Positions 1 through 8,295 of a DNA stretch of 24,096 nucleotides are shown here, in pieces. The stretch comes from Bacteroidales bacterium. GTDB taxonomy: Bacteria > Bacteroidota > Bacteroidia > Bacteroidales > UBA1715. How positions within the stretch are numbered: position 1 is the first letter of the stretch; every line of letters starts with the position of its first letter. The stretch is taken from the NCBI GenBank assembly GCA_017618935.1, contig JAFZTG010000255.1, positions 1 through 24,096 on the forward strand. The letters run 5' to 3'. A program made the position numbers and the translations under genes. Below the pieces are notes generated by a model, which was not told the origin of the DNA, made no database searches, and saw only the letters and a list, made by a program, of their open reading frames with translations.

Positions 1-3000
1 ATGTTTCAATAAACTGTTTCTCGCCGTCGTCAAAACCAATGTAAATGTCACGTGGCAGCCCGAAGCAGTCCAAACCGCCGCTGAACGTCAGCAGTTCCAA
101 GTTTTTGCTGGTAAGTTGAACACGTTCTACAAGGTCGAAAACGTCCTTGTATTTTCCGTTTTTCTCACGTTCTTCGATGATTGCCAATGACGTATTTTCG
201 CCAAATCCTTTGATTGCCTTCAAACCAAAGTGAATGTCGCCTTGTTCGTTTACGCTGAATGTCAAGTCACTATCATTTACACTCGGACATAAAACTTTGA
301 CCCCCATTGTTTTACACTCAGCCATAAACTTTGACACATCTGACGGGTTGTCCATAGAATTAGTGAGTAGACTTGCCATAAATTCAGCTGGATAGTGTGC
401 CTTCAAATATGCGGTCTGGTACGAAACCCATGCATAGCAAGCAGCGTGTGATTTGTTGAACGCGTACGAAGCAAATTTTTTCCATTCGTCCCATATAAAT
501 CTCAAAATTTCGGTAACTTTTTCTTCCGAAAGATTGGGGTTTTCTTTGCATTGTTTGGCAACGCCTTGTTTGAGGAATTTGCCAAACAATTCTTCCATTT
601 TAGCCAACTGTTTCTTTCCCATAGCTTTACGAAGCGTGTCGGACTCGCCACGGGTGAAGTCGGCAATCAAACGTGACAGAAGCATCACCTGCTCTTGATA
701 TACGGTAATTCCGTATGTATCATTCAAATACGTTTCCATACAAGGAAGCGGATATTCAATTTCCTCGTAGGTGTTTTTGTATTTTTCCTTGTTTTTCTCA
801 AATTCATCACGGGTTATTTTTCCTTTCTTGATGTCTTCAATCAACGCTTTTCGCTTGATGAACGACGGAATGTTGTCCATCGGCCCCGGACGATAGAGGG
901 CGTTCATTGCAATCAAGTCACCTATCACGTTAGGTTGCAGTTCTTTCAGATATTTCTGCATTCCCGGCGATTCAAACTGGAACACACCTACCGTTTTTCC
1001 TTGACAATATAATTTATAGGTGAGTTCGTCATCGATTGGAATGCTATCGATGTCGACATCTTCACCTGTATGGTGTTTAATGTTTTTTATTGCTTCCTTG
1101 ATGATTGAAAGCGTCTTCAAGCCAAGAAAGTCCATCTTTATCAATCCAACCGATTCCACCACGTGACCGTCGTATTGCGTTACTACAATGTCCTCGCCCG
1201 AATCTTTGTCCTTGATGGTGCATACGGGTGCGAACTTTGTCAAGTCATCGGCTCCGATAATGACACCACAAGCGTGAATACCGATTTGGCGGTTCGTGTC
1301 TTCCAACTCGCTCGCATACTGTAACATTGTGGAAATGTTTTCATCGCTACCGTTTACGTAGGTTTGCAATTCAGGGACTATCTCATAGCAATTTTTCAGT
1401 TTAACTTTTGGTGATTTAAGATCCTCTCCAAAAGTTTTTCCCGTTTTTGGGTCTTTATAACCATTGAAATCTTTGTCGGGAATTAATTTCTTAATATCGT
1501 TAACCGTCGATAAAGAAATCTTTTGCACACGTCCTACATCGGCAATTGACGATTTCGACGCCATTGTGCCATAGGTAATGATGTGAGCAACTTTTTCCTT
1601 CCCATATTTTTGAGTAACCCAATCCAGTACTTTCCCACGTCCGTCATCATCGAAATCCACATCAATATCGGGGAGCGAGATACGGTCGGGATTCAGGAAA
1701 CGCTCAAACAGCAAGTCATATTTCAGAGGGTCAAGGTCGGTAATCCGCAAGCAATATGCTACAACCGAACCTGCTGCCGAACCACGTCCGGGACCAACGG
1801 AAACGCCAAGTTCCTCGCGGGCTCCACGAATATAATCCTGCACAATGAGGAAGTAGCCAGGGAACCCCATCGTCTTCATAATGTGTAATTCAAACGTGAT
1901 ACGTTCCTTCTGTTCCTCGGTGAGCACGTCGCCATAGCGTTTCTTCGCACCTTCCCAGGCAAGTTTTGCCAAATAGTCGGCTTCGAGTTTTATACGATAG
2001 AGTTTTTCGTAGCCACCAAGTTTCTTGATTTTCTTTTCTGCATCCTCCTGACTCAGAACAACTTCGCCTTTCTCATTACGGGTAAATTCGTTAAATAAAT
2101 CTTCCTCGGTGAATTTCTTTTTGTATTCCTCAACCGTTCCAAAATCTTTTGGAATGTCGAACATTGGCATAATCGGTCCTGAATCAATGGAGTAAACCTC
2201 AATTTTGTCGGCTATTTCCTGCGTGTTTTCCAGTGCTTCGGGCAAATCGCTAAAAATCGCTTCCATTTCTTCGGGCGTTTTCAGCCATTCTTGTTTTGTG
2301 TAGTGCATTCGATTTTGATCGTCGAAATCCTTGCCCGTACTAAGACAGATGAGGCGATCGTGAGCTTCGCCGTGTTCTTCTTCAACGAAGTGCACGTCGT
2401 TGGTCGCCACAATCTTTGTATTGGTTTTTCTCGCAAGTTCAATCAGTATAGGATTGACTTGTTGCTGTTTTTCGTACGTGTCGGTTGAAGCATTGGGTTT
2501 GTCGGTCTTGTGACGTTGCAACTCAATGTAATAATCGTCGCCAAATACCTCCTTGAACCAGAGAATTGATTTTTCCGCTTCGTCAATTTTGCCTGCCATA
2601 ATCAGTTGTGGCAATTCGCCACCAAGACAGGCGGAGCAAACAATCAGACCTTCGTGGTATTGCTTTAGTATATTCTTGTCGATACGGGGACGGTCGTAGT
2701 AGCCGTCGGTGAAGGCGATTGACGACAATTTGCAGAGACTTTGGTAGCCCTGCTTGTTTTTTGCCAACAAAATCAAGTGCCAGCCACTGCGGTCAACAAT
2801 AATTTCTTTACCACGCTCTTGTGAGAAAATTTTAAAATCTTTGTCTTTGTCGTAAAGTGTACGTCTAGCACAATAGGTTTCAATGCCTATGATTGGTTTG
2901 AACGGCACAAAATTCTTCGCTTTTTCCTGCAATTTTGGAAGTTCCTCTTCAAGTTTCGCAAGTTGTTCACGGGCTTTTGCCTTGTCGGCTTCCGATTTTT

Positions 3001-3247
3001 CGTCGGATGCGATGACGGCCTTTTCCTTTGCGATGTTTTCCTCACATTCGGCTACTTTTTTCTGCGGTTTGCCGTTGAAACTATTTGCTGAATCAACCAA
3101 GTCCTTGATACCGAACATATTACCATGGTCGGTGAGCGCCATTGAAGTCATGCCGTTTCGCATACATTTTTCAATCAAATCGGGAACTTTCGACATTCCG
3201 TCAAGAATCGAATAGTGCGAGTGGACGTGTAAATGAGTAAATTTCAT
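1..3247 (-). CDS. dnaE: DNA polymerase III alpha subunit, 3' end outside window
   Basis: Replicative DNA polymerase catalytic subunit (C-family). About 1082 residues are present and the frame runs off the window edge, so roughly the last 150 residues (OB-fold and clamp/tau-binding end) are missing. The start is the ATG at 3247, giving the usual opening MKFTHLHVHSHYSILDG, the first metal-binding motif of the PHP domain, followed by LTDHGNMFG near residue 39. The polymerase active site is visible: GPGRGSAAGS, then PDIDVDF at 526-532 (D527 and D529 matching the E. coli D401/D403 pair) and KMDFLGLKTL with D706 as the third Asp. A helix-hairpin-helix-like stretch (FGLKAIKGFGENTS) lies near residues 1006-1020. 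Residues about 60-112 form a Lys/Glu/Ala-rich insertion inside the PHP domain. It lies downstream of truA on the same strand, 218 bases away. No clear -7 box was found in that gap, so co-transcription with truA is possible. Confidence 0.97.
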   Translation of the reverse strand, partial: MKFTHLHVHSHYSILDGMSKVPDLIEKCMRNGMTSMALTDHGNMFGIKDLVDSANSFNGKPQKKVAECEENIAKEKAVIASDEKSEADKAKAREQLAKLEEELPKLQEKAKNFVPFKPIIGIETYCARRTLYDKDKDFKIFSQERGKEIIVDRSGWHLILLAKNKQGYQSLCKLSSIAFTDGYYDRPRIDKNILKQYHEGLIVCSACLGGELPQLIMAGKIDEAEKSILWFKEVFGDDYYIELQRHKTDKPNASTDTYEKQQQVNPILIELARKTNTKIVATNDVHFVEEEHGEAHDRLICLSTGKDFDDQNRMHYTKQEWLKTPEEMEAIFSDLPEALENTQEIADKIEVYSIDSGPIMPMFDIPKDFGTVEEYKKKFTEEDLFNEFTRNEKGEVVLSQEDAEKKIKKLGGYEKLYRIKLEADYLAKLAWEGAKKRYGDVLTEEQKERITFELHIMKTMGFPGYFLIVQDYIRGAREELGVSVGPGRGSAAGSVVAYCLRITDLDPLKYDLLFERFLNPDRISLPDIDVDFDDDGRGKVLDWVTQKYGKEKVAHIITYGTMASKSSIADVGRVQKISLSTVNDIKKLIPDKDFNGYKDPKTGKTFGEDLKSPKVKLKNCYEIVPELQTYVNGSDENISTMLQYASELEDTNRQIGIHACGVIIGADDLTKFAPVCTIKDKDSGEDIVVTQYDGHVVESVGLIKMDFLGLKTLSIIKEAIKNIKHHTGEDVDIDSIPIDDELTYKLYCQGKTVGVFQFESPGMQKYLKELQPNVIGDLIAMNALYRPGPMDNIPSFIKRKALIEDIKKGKITRDEFEKNKEKYKNTYEEIEYPLPCMETYLNDTYGITVYQEQVMLLSRLIADFTRGESDTLRKAMGKKQLAKMEELFGKFLKQGVAKQCKENPNLSEEKVTEILRFIWDEWKKFASYAFNKSHAACYAWVSYQTAYLKAHYPAEFMASLLTNSMDNPSDVSKFMAECKTMGVKVLCPSVNDSDLTFSVNEQGDIHFGLKAIKGFGENTSLAIIEEREKNGKYKDVFDLVERVQLTSKNLELLTFSGGLDCFGLPRDIYIGFDDGEKQFIET

Positions 3248-3465
3248 TTTAATTTTTAGATTTTTAAGTTTTGAAAATTAGATTTTACGGGAATCTGAAT
3301 CCTTCAAGACGCATTCACAAATAAAAATAAAAATCTCTTTGAAAATACGCGTGTTGATAATAAGTGAAAAAATACGTCGACTGATTTCTTCAGATTACCA
3401 TATTGATTTGGGCACAAAAATGAGGTTATGGTGTGCTAAAACAAGGCAGAGGGTCTTTTTTTTAA

Positions 3466-4197
3466 TTAAAATTGATATTCAATCTTACTCAGTTGTAATC
3501 CACACGCAGGAATTGACTTTCCTGCTTTTTGTCGGTCTTTTGCTTCTATAATATGCTGAAAATCAACGAGAGAAATCTTTTTCTGTCCAATGTCCAACAA
3601 TGTTCCCACAATAGAGCGTACCATATTTCGTAAAAAGCGATTGGCTGAAATGGTAAAAATCAGTTTGTTGTTTTCTGAAATCCATTCGGCGCGTGTTATG
3701 GTACATATATTATTGGTGACGTCGGTGTGCAATTTGCTGAAACTTGTGAAATCCTTTGTGCCAAGCAACAATTTGCAAGCGTCGTTCATCAAATCGACAT
3801 CTAATTGTTTGGAGAAGTAGTATTCCGTTTCGAGGGCAAATGGATTTTTCTTCTGCGTTATCGTGTATGTGTATGTTCTCGAGAGTGCCGAAAAACGGGC
3901 GTGCAAGTCCTCTTTTACAGGAAAAATGTCGTAAATGACAATGTCGTTCGGTAAGATTCTATTCAACTTATATCGCAAATCTTGTGGAGAAAACGAAGTA
4001 TCGGTATCAAAATGAGCATAATACGACGATGAGTGAACGCCAGAATCCGTGCGCCCTGCACCCGTGACTGATATTTCTTCACCCAAAAGTGTCGTCAATA
4101 CCGACTCTATGTTTTCTTGAATAGAAGGAGAATGTGGTTGCCGTTGCCAACCACAAAATCGTGTTCCGTTATATGCAAGATGAATGAAATACCTCAT
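3466..4197 (-). CDS. truA: tRNA pseudouridine(38-40) synthase
   Basis: Converts uridines 38-40 of the anticodon stem-loop of many tRNAs to pseudouridine. At 243 residues it has normal family length. The sequence opens MRYFIHLAYNGTRFCGWQRQ and carries the catalytic loop GAGRTDSGVH, with D51 as the nucleophilic Asp (E. coli D60). The second half has the typical FxxSFSKLH-like and NRFLRNMVRSIVG segments. The frame is open further up to a TTG at 4209, but that codon lies inside the -7 promoter box (4207-4214), so the ATG at 4197 is the start. The mRNA leader would then be only a few bases. The gene is divergent from the SNF2 helicase gene across a 114-base intergenic stretch and precedes dnaE on the same strand. 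Confidence 0.96.
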   Translation of the reverse strand: MRYFIHLAYNGTRFCGWQRQPHSPSIQENIESVLTTLLGEEISVTGAGRTDSGVHSSSYYAHFDTDTSFSPQDLRYKLNRILPNDIVIYDIFPVKEDLHARFSALSRTYTYTITQKKNPFALETEYYFSKQLDVDLMNDACKLLLGTKDFTSFSKLHTDVTNNICTITRAEWISENNKLIFTISANRFLRNMVRSIVGTLLDIGQKKISLVDFQHIIEAKDRQKAGKSIPACGLQLSKIEYQF

Positions 4198-4206
4198 AAT
4201 TATCAG

Positions 4207-4237
4207 CAAAAATATATGTTTCTGGCATTTTGTTCAA
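4207..4237 (-). promoter_or_regulatory. Bacteroidetes-type promoter of truA
   Basis: Read on the minus strand there is a TTG (4237-4235), a 20-base spacer and a perfect -7 box TATTTTTG (4214-4207). This fits the TTTG / TAnnTTTG pattern of the Bacteroidetes primary sigma factor. The predicted transcript start, about 7 bases further on, falls only a few bases before the truA ATG. Confidence 0.7.
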
Positions 4238-4287
4238 TTTTGTTGAAAAAATTTTAAAATAGCGTTTTTTAATTTGATTAAAAATTG

Positions 4288-4295
4288 TACTTTTG
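4288..4295 (+). promoter_or_regulatory. -7 box of the SNF2 helicase gene
   Basis: TACTTTTG matches the TAnnTTTG consensus exactly and ends 16 bases before the ATG at 4312. No convincing TTG box is found 17-23 bases upstream, only a T-run. The box overlaps the upstream TTG codon (4285) that would lengthen the frame, which supports the ATG at 4312 as the start. Confidence 0.5.
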
Positions 4296-4311
4296 TTTCT
4301 TGGAAAACTTT

Positions 4312-7188
4312 ATGGAATTTCAGTTTGTTCTGATATTGCAAGAAAATCCGAATTTAGGATGGGTGCTGGCCCCCTTTGAATTAATCAAGGAGGAGGGGCA
4401 GGCATTTTATCAAATGTCGGAGTATATAACGCCAACGACAAACAAGAAATATCTGCAACCACACGAGGTTCAAATAGTGGAGGTTTTGTCGCATTGTTTG
4501 GAGTCGTACATTTATAATAAGCCAGAATTTGCCGATTATATCCACAAAAAAGACACGTTGAAGGATTTCATTACGAAAATCAAATTGCGTGACGAAAAGT
4601 TCACCAAGGGAAATCCTCGCCGTGTGTTCGACGGAAAAATCCGTCCGTTTGTGGAAGAATGTCTGTTTGAGGCATTTATGTTGGCTCGTGAACATCAGAT
4701 TCCTATCTATAAGAAAGTAAAAGGTGCCAATTTTTATCCGGAAGATAGAATTGCTGTTTGTGAAAAGAATCCTGATGTGACGTTTATTTTCAAGAAAAAC
4801 GGCACAGAATTGGAACGTCGTGTACGTGTTGTGCAGGATGGCAAGGAGGTGAATACCGACAAGACGTTTATTTTGCTGTCGAACACACCGAGTGCAGTGC
4901 AAATCGGCTCTACATTCTATCATTTCCCGAACATAAACGGAAGGGTGTTTGACCCTTCGGTGCGTGCCGTGCAACAAAACGTTCGCGAGGAATATTATAG
5001 CACATTCGTATTGAACTGCATTCGTAACTATAAGGTTGAGGTTTCGGGTTTCAGTTTGTCGGACGCGTATGTGAAACCGCAAATTTCGGCTTCGGTTGTT
5101 CGCGACGTGTTTGGAAATGCTCACGTGGAATTTAGTTTTACCTACGGCTCGTGGAAATTTACCGACATTAATAATGAACGTCAGTTCGAGGTTGCATATA
5201 AAAACGTCAATGGCGAGCCTCATTATACTCGTTATCAACGAGATAGAGCATTTGAAAAAATGTTTGTCGCCGACGTAGAGGCAACGGGTTTGGTTGAGAA
5301 AAACGGTTTGTGGAATTTGGTTGGCGAGGATGGCGACGCATATTTCAAGCTGCTGCATTGGACACAGGCAAACAAGGCGCTTTTCGATACATATCAGATA
5401 GACGTTTTTGCCGAATCTGACCAGAAAATTCAGAATTTGCAGGCGAAACTTGAAATGGAAGTCGTTTCAAACTCCATTGACTGGTTTGATGTTCACGCAA
5501 TTGTCACATTTGGCGATTATAAGATTCCGTTCAAGAAACTTAGAAAAAACATCTTGAACGAAGATCCCGTTGTGCAACTGCCTAATAATCAGATAGGTAT
5601 CATTCCTACGGAATGGTTTGCAAAATATAAGGAATTGTTCTTGTTCTCGACGAAGAACGGCAATCCTGACTATTTCTCGGTGAAGGCCGTGCATTATAAG
5701 ACCATTCAGCGTTTACCGGTAACACTCTCGGAGGCACTGAAGACGAAATTGATGCACATTGAGACCAATGGTCTGAAAGACAATGAGGTGCCAGCCGAGG
5801 TGCAGGCAAAATTGCGTCCGTATCAGATTGAAGGTTATCGTTGGTTGAGTTTCTTGGAAGCAAACAATTTTGGTGGCTGTTTGGCCGACGATATGGGTTT
5901 GGGAAAAACATTGCAGACAATTTCGTTGTTGCAAAAAGTGATTAACAACCAAAAGGCGTCGGGTAACCGAAAACCAAGTTTGATTGTCTCACCAGCCTCA
6001 ATCGTATATAACTGGTTCAACGAATTCGAAAAATTCACACCGGGAATCAAGGTGTTCAAATACATCGGGAATGACAGAAATCGTGAATTTTCATATTTCA
6101 ACGAGTATGACATCATATTGACGACCTACGGACTTTTGAGAAACGATATTGAAAGTTTCGAAAGTTTTTCATTCTATTACATTGTTCTTGACGAAAGTCA
6201 GATGATTAAGAATCCTGGTTCGAAAATATACACGAGCGTGTTGAAACTGAACTCCGACAGAAAACTGTTGCTGACGGGTACGCCGATTGAAAACACGCTG
6301 ATTGACTTGTGGACGCAGTTGAACTTTGTCAACCGTGATATGCTGGGCAGTTTGAAGTTCTTCAAAGACTATTTTGTCAAGGGATTTGAACGTCACGACG
6401 AGAATGTAATTACCCAATTGCGACGAATCATTAAACCGTTTATTTTCCGTCGTGAAAAGCAAGAGGTTGCGAAGGACTTGCCACCAATAACCGAACAGGT
6501 ACGTTATTGTAAAATGTCGGATACTCAACAAAAATTATATGAGACGGAAAAATCGAAAGTCCGCAATATGATTTTTGAATCGATTGAGAAAGAAACGTTC
6601 CAACGCTCTACTATCAATGTGTTGCAGGCGCTGATGCACCTTCGCTTGTTGGCGAACCATCCTATGCTCGTTGAGGGCTGTCACGGAGCATCGGGAAAAT
6701 TCGACGAGGTTTTGCGTATGTTGCCTAACATTATTCACCACCATAAGGTGCTGATTTTCTCGTCGTTCGTCCGTCATCTTGATTTGTTCAAGGACTATTT
6801 TGAAAAAGAAGGATTGAAATATGCCTATTTGATTGGTAGTACAACCAATCGTGAGGCAGTTATCAAGAAATTCCAGGAAGATGACGATTGCAAGTTGTTC
6901 TTGATTTCAATCAAGGCTGGTGGTGTAGGTTTGAATCTTACCCAAGCCGATTACGTGTTCATTTTGGATCCGTGGTGGAATCCTGCCGTTGAAAATCAGG
7001 CAATTAGCCGTGCTCACCGTATCGGTCAAACCAACAATGTGACCGTATATCGCTTCATTTCGGAAAATACAATAGAGGAAAAGATTCAGAAACTGCAGCA
7101 ACGAAAGACACAACTTGTTGCGAATTTCATTCCCGACGAACAAACAATTCCGTTCTCTCAGGAAGAAATTTCTTTCTTGGTGGAATAA
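4312..7188 (+). CDS. SNF2/RapA-family DEAD/DEAH-box helicase
   Basis: A Swi2/Snf2-type ATP-dependent DNA translocase of 958 residues. The C-terminal half has the full set of motifs: LRPYQIEGYRWL (Q-motif region), Walker A in DDMGLGKT (526-533), motif II as DESQ (627-630, where DEAQ or DEAH is usual), LLTGTPIENTL (motif III), FSSFVRHLDLF and LISIKAGGVGLNLT (motifs IV-V), and QAISRAHRIGQ (motif VI). These show an active two-lobed helicase core. Residues 1 to about 480 form a long N-terminal region, beta-rich in appearance, as in bacterial SNF2 proteins that carry SNF2-assisting domains; I cannot assign it more exactly. The role could be chromatin-like remodelling, transcription recycling as for RapA, or repair. 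No restriction, methylase or other defence gene is adjacent, so a housekeeping role is more likely. It is convergent with the next gene, with one base between the stops. Confidence 0.93.
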   Translation: MEFQFVLILQENPNLGWVLAPFELIKEEGQAFYQMSEYITPTTNKKYLQPHEVQIVEVLSHCLESYIYNKPEFADYIHKKDTLKDFITKIKLRDEKFTKGNPRRVFDGKIRPFVEECLFEAFMLAREHQIPIYKKVKGANFYPEDRIAVCEKNPDVTFIFKKNGTELERRVRVVQDGKEVNTDKTFILLSNTPSAVQIGSTFYHFPNINGRVFDPSVRAVQQNVREEYYSTFVLNCIRNYKVEVSGFSLSDAYVKPQISASVVRDVFGNAHVEFSFTYGSWKFTDINNERQFEVAYKNVNGEPHYTRYQRDRAFEKMFVADVEATGLVEKNGLWNLVGEDGDAYFKLLHWTQANKALFDTYQIDVFAESDQKIQNLQAKLEMEVVSNSIDWFDVHAIVTFGDYKIPFKKLRKNILNEDPVVQLPNNQIGIIPTEWFAKYKELFLFSTKNGNPDYFSVKAVHYKTIQRLPVTLSEALKTKLMHIETNGLKDNEVPAEVQAKLRPYQIEGYRWLSFLEANNFGGCLADDMGLGKTLQTISLLQKVINNQKASGNRKPSLIVSPASIVYNWFNEFEKFTPGIKVFKYIGNDRNREFSYFNEYDIILTTYGLLRNDIESFESFSFYYIVLDESQMIKNPGSKIYTSVLKLNSDRKLLLTGTPIENTLIDLWTQLNFVNRDMLGSLKFFKDYFVKGFERHDENVITQLRRIIKPFIFRREKQEVAKDLPPITEQVRYCKMSDTQQKLYETEKSKVRNMIFESIEKETFQRSTINVLQALMHLRLLANHPMLVEGCHGASGKFDEVLRMLPNIIHHHKVLIFSSFVRHLDLFKDYFEKEGLKYAYLIGSTTNREAVIKKFQEDDDCKLFLISIKAGGVGLNLTQADYVFILDPWWNPAVENQAISRAHRIGQTNNVTVYRFISENTIEEKIQKLQQRKTQLVANFIPDEQTIPFSQEEISFLVE

Positions 7189-7189
7189 A

Positions 7190-7660
7190 CTAATTCACTT
7201 TATCAATCGCAAACGTAATTGAAGATATGCCGACCAGCGTGTCATTGTAGGTTGCAGGTTGAAGAACAAAGATATTTTTCCCTTCGCTTAAACGAGTGCT
7301 ATAAAACAATACTTGTTCCAACAAAAATGTTGAATCGGCTTGCTGCTTCCCTACAAACTGTTTTTTAGCGTTAAACACCGGAATTGCAATAGGAACAGCT
7401 GACGAACCGCCATTCGGAGAAATAAAACCCAAGGTAAATGGGATTTGCGTATAAGGCAAATCAGACAGATGTTTTATTGCCACAGAAATTTGATATAGTT
7501 GGAATGTATCTTTCCCATGTTCGTAAGTAAAAACCAAGGGATTAGATGTCACCATCATATTATTATCCAACTCTACCGTTTGTTCAAATGCAACATCGCG
7601 ACGTTCGCACGAAAGAAACATGAGAATACCGAACAAAGCAAAAAAAATAAATCGTTTCAT
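7190..7660 (-). CDS. GldH-like lipoprotein
   Basis: A 156-residue lipoprotein. The N-terminus is a lipoprotein signal peptide (MKRFIFFALFGILMFLSC) with C18 as the lipidated cysteine, followed by ERRD. The body resembles GldH, a Bacteroidetes envelope lipoprotein linked to gliding and type IX secretion: a DTFQLYQISVAIKHLSDLPY stretch, a LGFISPNGG stretch, and a closing ATYNDTLVGISSITFAIDK where GldH usually has a 'MR...L.GI.DVGLRI'-type ending. The match is from memory of the family pattern, so it is tentative; an unrelated small lipoprotein of the same size is the alternative. It has its own promoter and is not next to the genes I would expect beside gldH. Its stop is one base from the stop of the convergent helicase gene. 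Confidence 0.55.
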   Translation of the reverse strand: MKRFIFFALFGILMFLSCERRDVAFEQTVELDNNMMVTSNPLVFTYEHGKDTFQLYQISVAIKHLSDLPYTQIPFTLGFISPNGGSSAVPIAIPVFNAKKQFVGKQQADSTFLLEQVLFYSTRLSEGKNIFVLQPATYNDTLVGISSITFAIDKVN

Positions 7661-7679
7661 TTTCGTATGTTTTCTGTTT

Positions 7680-7709
7680 CAAATGTACAATTTTTATCTT
7701 CAAGCAAAA
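7680..7709 (-). promoter_or_regulatory. Promoter of the GldH-like lipoprotein gene
   Basis: On the minus strand TTTTG (7709-7705) is followed by a 17-base spacer and a perfect -7 box TACATTTG (7687-7680). The start codon at 7660 lies 19 bases beyond the box. Confidence 0.65.
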
Positions 7710-7793
7710 GAAAACTCACCACATTCTTCAGATTTTATTTACCATTCCCTGACAACTGCGCAAACAGAAATCAGTAACGGAAATAGGAATAAC

Positions 7794-7823
7794 AAAAAAG
7801 GTGAAATTCCTAAGAACCTCACC
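7794..7823 (-). terminator. Intrinsic terminator after rpsT
   Basis: Read on the minus strand, a 24-base hairpin with a 10-base-pair stem (GGTGAGGTTC / GAATTTCACC, two G-U pairs, loop TTAG) is followed at once by six T. It lies 27 bases past the rpsT stop and ends the tRNA-Glu/rpsT transcript before the lipoprotein promoter. Confidence 0.8.
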
Positions 7824-7850
7824 CCCTTCAAGCGTATGAAAAAAACTACT

Positions 7851-8105
7851 TTATGCCAAAGCGTTGATGTGTTTTGCAACACCTGATTTCAAATTAGCAG
7901 CTTTGTTTTTGTGAATGACATTAACCTTAGCCAATTTGTCAATCATAGCACATACTTTTGGAAATTGTGCTTCTGCCTCTTTCTTATCTTTTACTGCTTT
8001 AATATCACGAACTGCATTACGCATTGTTTTCGCATAATATTTATTATGCTCAGTTCTTGTTTTTGCTTGACGTGCTGCCTTTGCTGCAGATTTTGTATTT
8101 GCCAT
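7851..8105 (-). CDS. rpsT: 30S ribosomal protein S20
   Basis: Small-subunit ribosomal protein that binds 16S rRNA. At 84 residues it has typical length, is Lys/Arg/Ala-rich and opens MANTKSAAKAARQAKTRTEH, which is diagnostic for bS20, with the conserved internal KSGVAKHINALA end. The predicted start lies 21 bases after the 3' end of tRNA-Glu on the same strand, with no room for a separate promoter, so the two are probably co-transcribed from the promoter at 8221-8250. A strong terminator follows the gene. Confidence 0.98.
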   Translation of the reverse strand: MANTKSAAKAARQAKTRTEHNKYYAKTMRNAVRDIKAVKDKKEAEAQFPKVCAMIDKLAKVNVIHKNKAANLKSGVAKHINALA

Positions 8106-8126
8106 TTCTAAATTTTAATTTTTTTG

Positions 8127-8198
8127 TAGCGAGTAGCGGAATCGAACCGCTCTAACAAGGATGAAAACCTTGTGTACTAACCGATATACGAACTCGCC
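8127..8198 (-). tRNA. tRNA-Glu (anticodon TTC)
   Basis: The cloverleaf can be folded by eye: acceptor GGCGAGT (8198-8192) with ACTCGCT (8134-8128), anticodon stem CAAGG/CCTTG around the loop TTTTCAT (8167-8161), which gives anticodon TTC at 8165-8163, and T-arm AGCGG-TTCGATT-CCGCT. The discriminator base is A at 8127. CCA is not encoded (CA followed by a run of A). The first acceptor pair is G1-U72, a wobble. It reads GAA and GAG codons for glutamate. Confidence 0.95.
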
Positions 8199-8220
8199 AT
8201 CTGGTTTTTATTTCCGTGTG

Positions 8221-8250
8221 CAAATGTAGAAAAGATTTTTATTCGCACAA
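8221..8250 (-). promoter_or_regulatory. Promoter of tRNA-Glu and rpsT
   Basis: On the minus strand TTG (8250-8248), a 19-base spacer and a perfect -7 box TACATTTG (8228-8221). The expected start point is about 15 bases upstream of the mature tRNA 5' end. One of the cleanest promoters in the window. Confidence 0.75.
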
Positions 8251-8295
8251 CATTTTTATATATTTTTTTCAAATCTTTTTATAACTCGCTCTTTT

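Noticed and set aside
453..3215. Several plus-strand frames of 65-110 codons inside the dnaE region
   Set aside because: All lie opposite the strong dnaE reading frame and resemble nothing; dnaE itself runs off the window edge.
3440..3465. T-run after gggtc on the plus strand as a terminator
   Set aside because: No stem precedes it, and no plus-strand gene ends there; on the minus strand it is an A-run and cannot terminate truA.
4381..5358. 325-codon minus-strand open frame opposite the helicase gene
   Set aside because: Shadow of the helicase coding strand: no domain, unlikely composition (many His/Cys/Phe), no promoter; the helicase frame is clearly the real one.
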